In this document: piece after piece, positions 31,749-32,382 of the stretch
Position numbering within the stretch: the stretch's first letter is position 1
Layout of the letters: each line of letters starts with the position of its first letter
Assembly (NCBI GenBank): GCA_009801015.1
Contig: VHZZ01007049.1
Coordinates: forward strand, 29,120 to 61,501
From: Silene noctiflora
Lineage: Eukaryota > Streptophyta > Magnoliopsida > Caryophyllales > Caryophyllaceae
Direction: 5' to 3'
Length of the DNA stretch: 32,382 nucleotides
The notes under the pieces: model-generated
Databases searched by the model: none
The model's input: only the letters and a program-made list of their open reading frames with translations
What the model was told of the DNA's origin: nothing
Position numbers and translations under genes: made by a program

Positions 31749-32382
31749 TGTGACACCCCGCTATTTAGGACACCAAAATATAACAAAAAAGAGAATATAT
31801 GCAGCGGAAATACGAGATTTTTAAAACTTTTAGGAGTCCAAAGCTAAGAGTCATCATCATAACTAAAAAGCGAAATAGATGAAATAATTAAGTTATACAA
31901 AACAGAAACATAAAGAGTGTTGGGGAAAATATATCCCACGAATGATAAAAAAAAAGGTAAGTCTAATAAACGGAAACTAAGGCCAAGGGGAATATTGCTC
32001 GCTAGCCACAGTCTTGCCCCATGCAATCACCAACTAGTACCTGTCATTCATGAAAATATGAATGCCACAGTCAGTGGGGAGTAACTCAAGGTCCTCCCAG
32101 CCACGATACAATGAAATACACATAGATAACAATACAGATCATCATATAGTATAAAGAGATATTTATCATGCGTGAATAGAAGCATTAATCAGGTGAGAAT
32201 TTATAAATAATGAGTAATACAAGATAACATGGTATTAGCATTGATAAAACAAGTAACAAACCACACCAATGGGATCATATCGCAACCAGTGGCTTGCATC
32301 TCACCACTAGTGTCCGATAGGATCAACATATAGGCAAACAAGTGTTCGACTCAGCGACTACCTTTAAAGCATGTCCGAACAC
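31749..32382. mobile_element. LTR-like element end, runs off the window
   Basis: Begins TGTGACACCCCGCTATTTAG, a terminus style (TGTNACACCCCG) seen at LTR ends of plant Ty3/gypsy elements. It continues without coding sequence to the window edge. The other LTR, primer site and polymerase genes are not visible, so the call is tentative. Confidence 0.4.

Noticed and set aside
31350..31753. Several overlapping ORFs on both strands around the CCGGCT array
   Set aside because: They are open only because the region is GC-rich and repetitive; one crosses the N in the poly-G run and no frame resembles a known protein.

Overview
This window is nuclear DNA from a flowering plant, most likely a eudicot. 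The evidence is AT-rich non-coding DNA, many short exons with GT-AG introns, three plant-type nuclear protein genes, and plant mobile elements (Stowaway, PIF/Harbinger-like and other MITEs, SINE remnants, a copia-type LTR with a tRNA-Met primer site). I cannot name the species from sequence alone. I see no bacterial operon, CRISPR array, rRNA gene or intact tRNA gene.

Layout: (1) 1-3037, + strand: the 3' part of a hybrid histidine kinase of the plant HK1 (osmosensor-like) type, with the end of the ATPase domain and the complete C-terminal receiver. The 5' part lies outside the window. (2) 3038-3856: a convergent intergenic gap. (3) 3857-8688, - strand: a complete 8-exon PP2C protein phosphatase of 321 aa, with all recognisable metal-binding residues; an in-frame upstream ATG at 8805 would add a hydrophobic N-terminus. 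(4) 8806-11365: upstream region of the PP2C gene, holding a small MITE, a tRNA-derived SINE-like fragment, a decayed RNase H-like retroelement piece, and the 3' flank of the next gene. (5) 11366-28214, - strand: a complete 13-exon ABC1/UbiB-family (ABC1K/ADCK) atypical kinase of about 699 aa, spread over 16.8 kb because its introns are full of mobile-element remnants. (6) 28215-32382: no gene recognised; degenerate repeats, a Stowaway-like remnant, retroelement-like DNA, a GC-rich hairpin array and an LTR-like end running off the window.

Both complete gene models were assembled by hand from splice sites and phases. Every junction keeps frame and each total length is a multiple of three. Two adjacent introns of the ABC1K gene have GC instead of GT donors.

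The three genes do not form a pathway. The histidine kinase is a two-component stress sensor candidate, the phosphatase a soluble Ser/Thr phosphatase, and the ABC1K protein an organelle-targeted regulator of the kind linked to prenylquinone metabolism. I found no convincing undescribed biological system. The most notable items are the paired GC-AG introns (one splitting the KxGQ motif), the possible membrane-anchored PP2C isoform, an inverted LTR pair around a 42-A tract, and the CCGGCT hairpin array.
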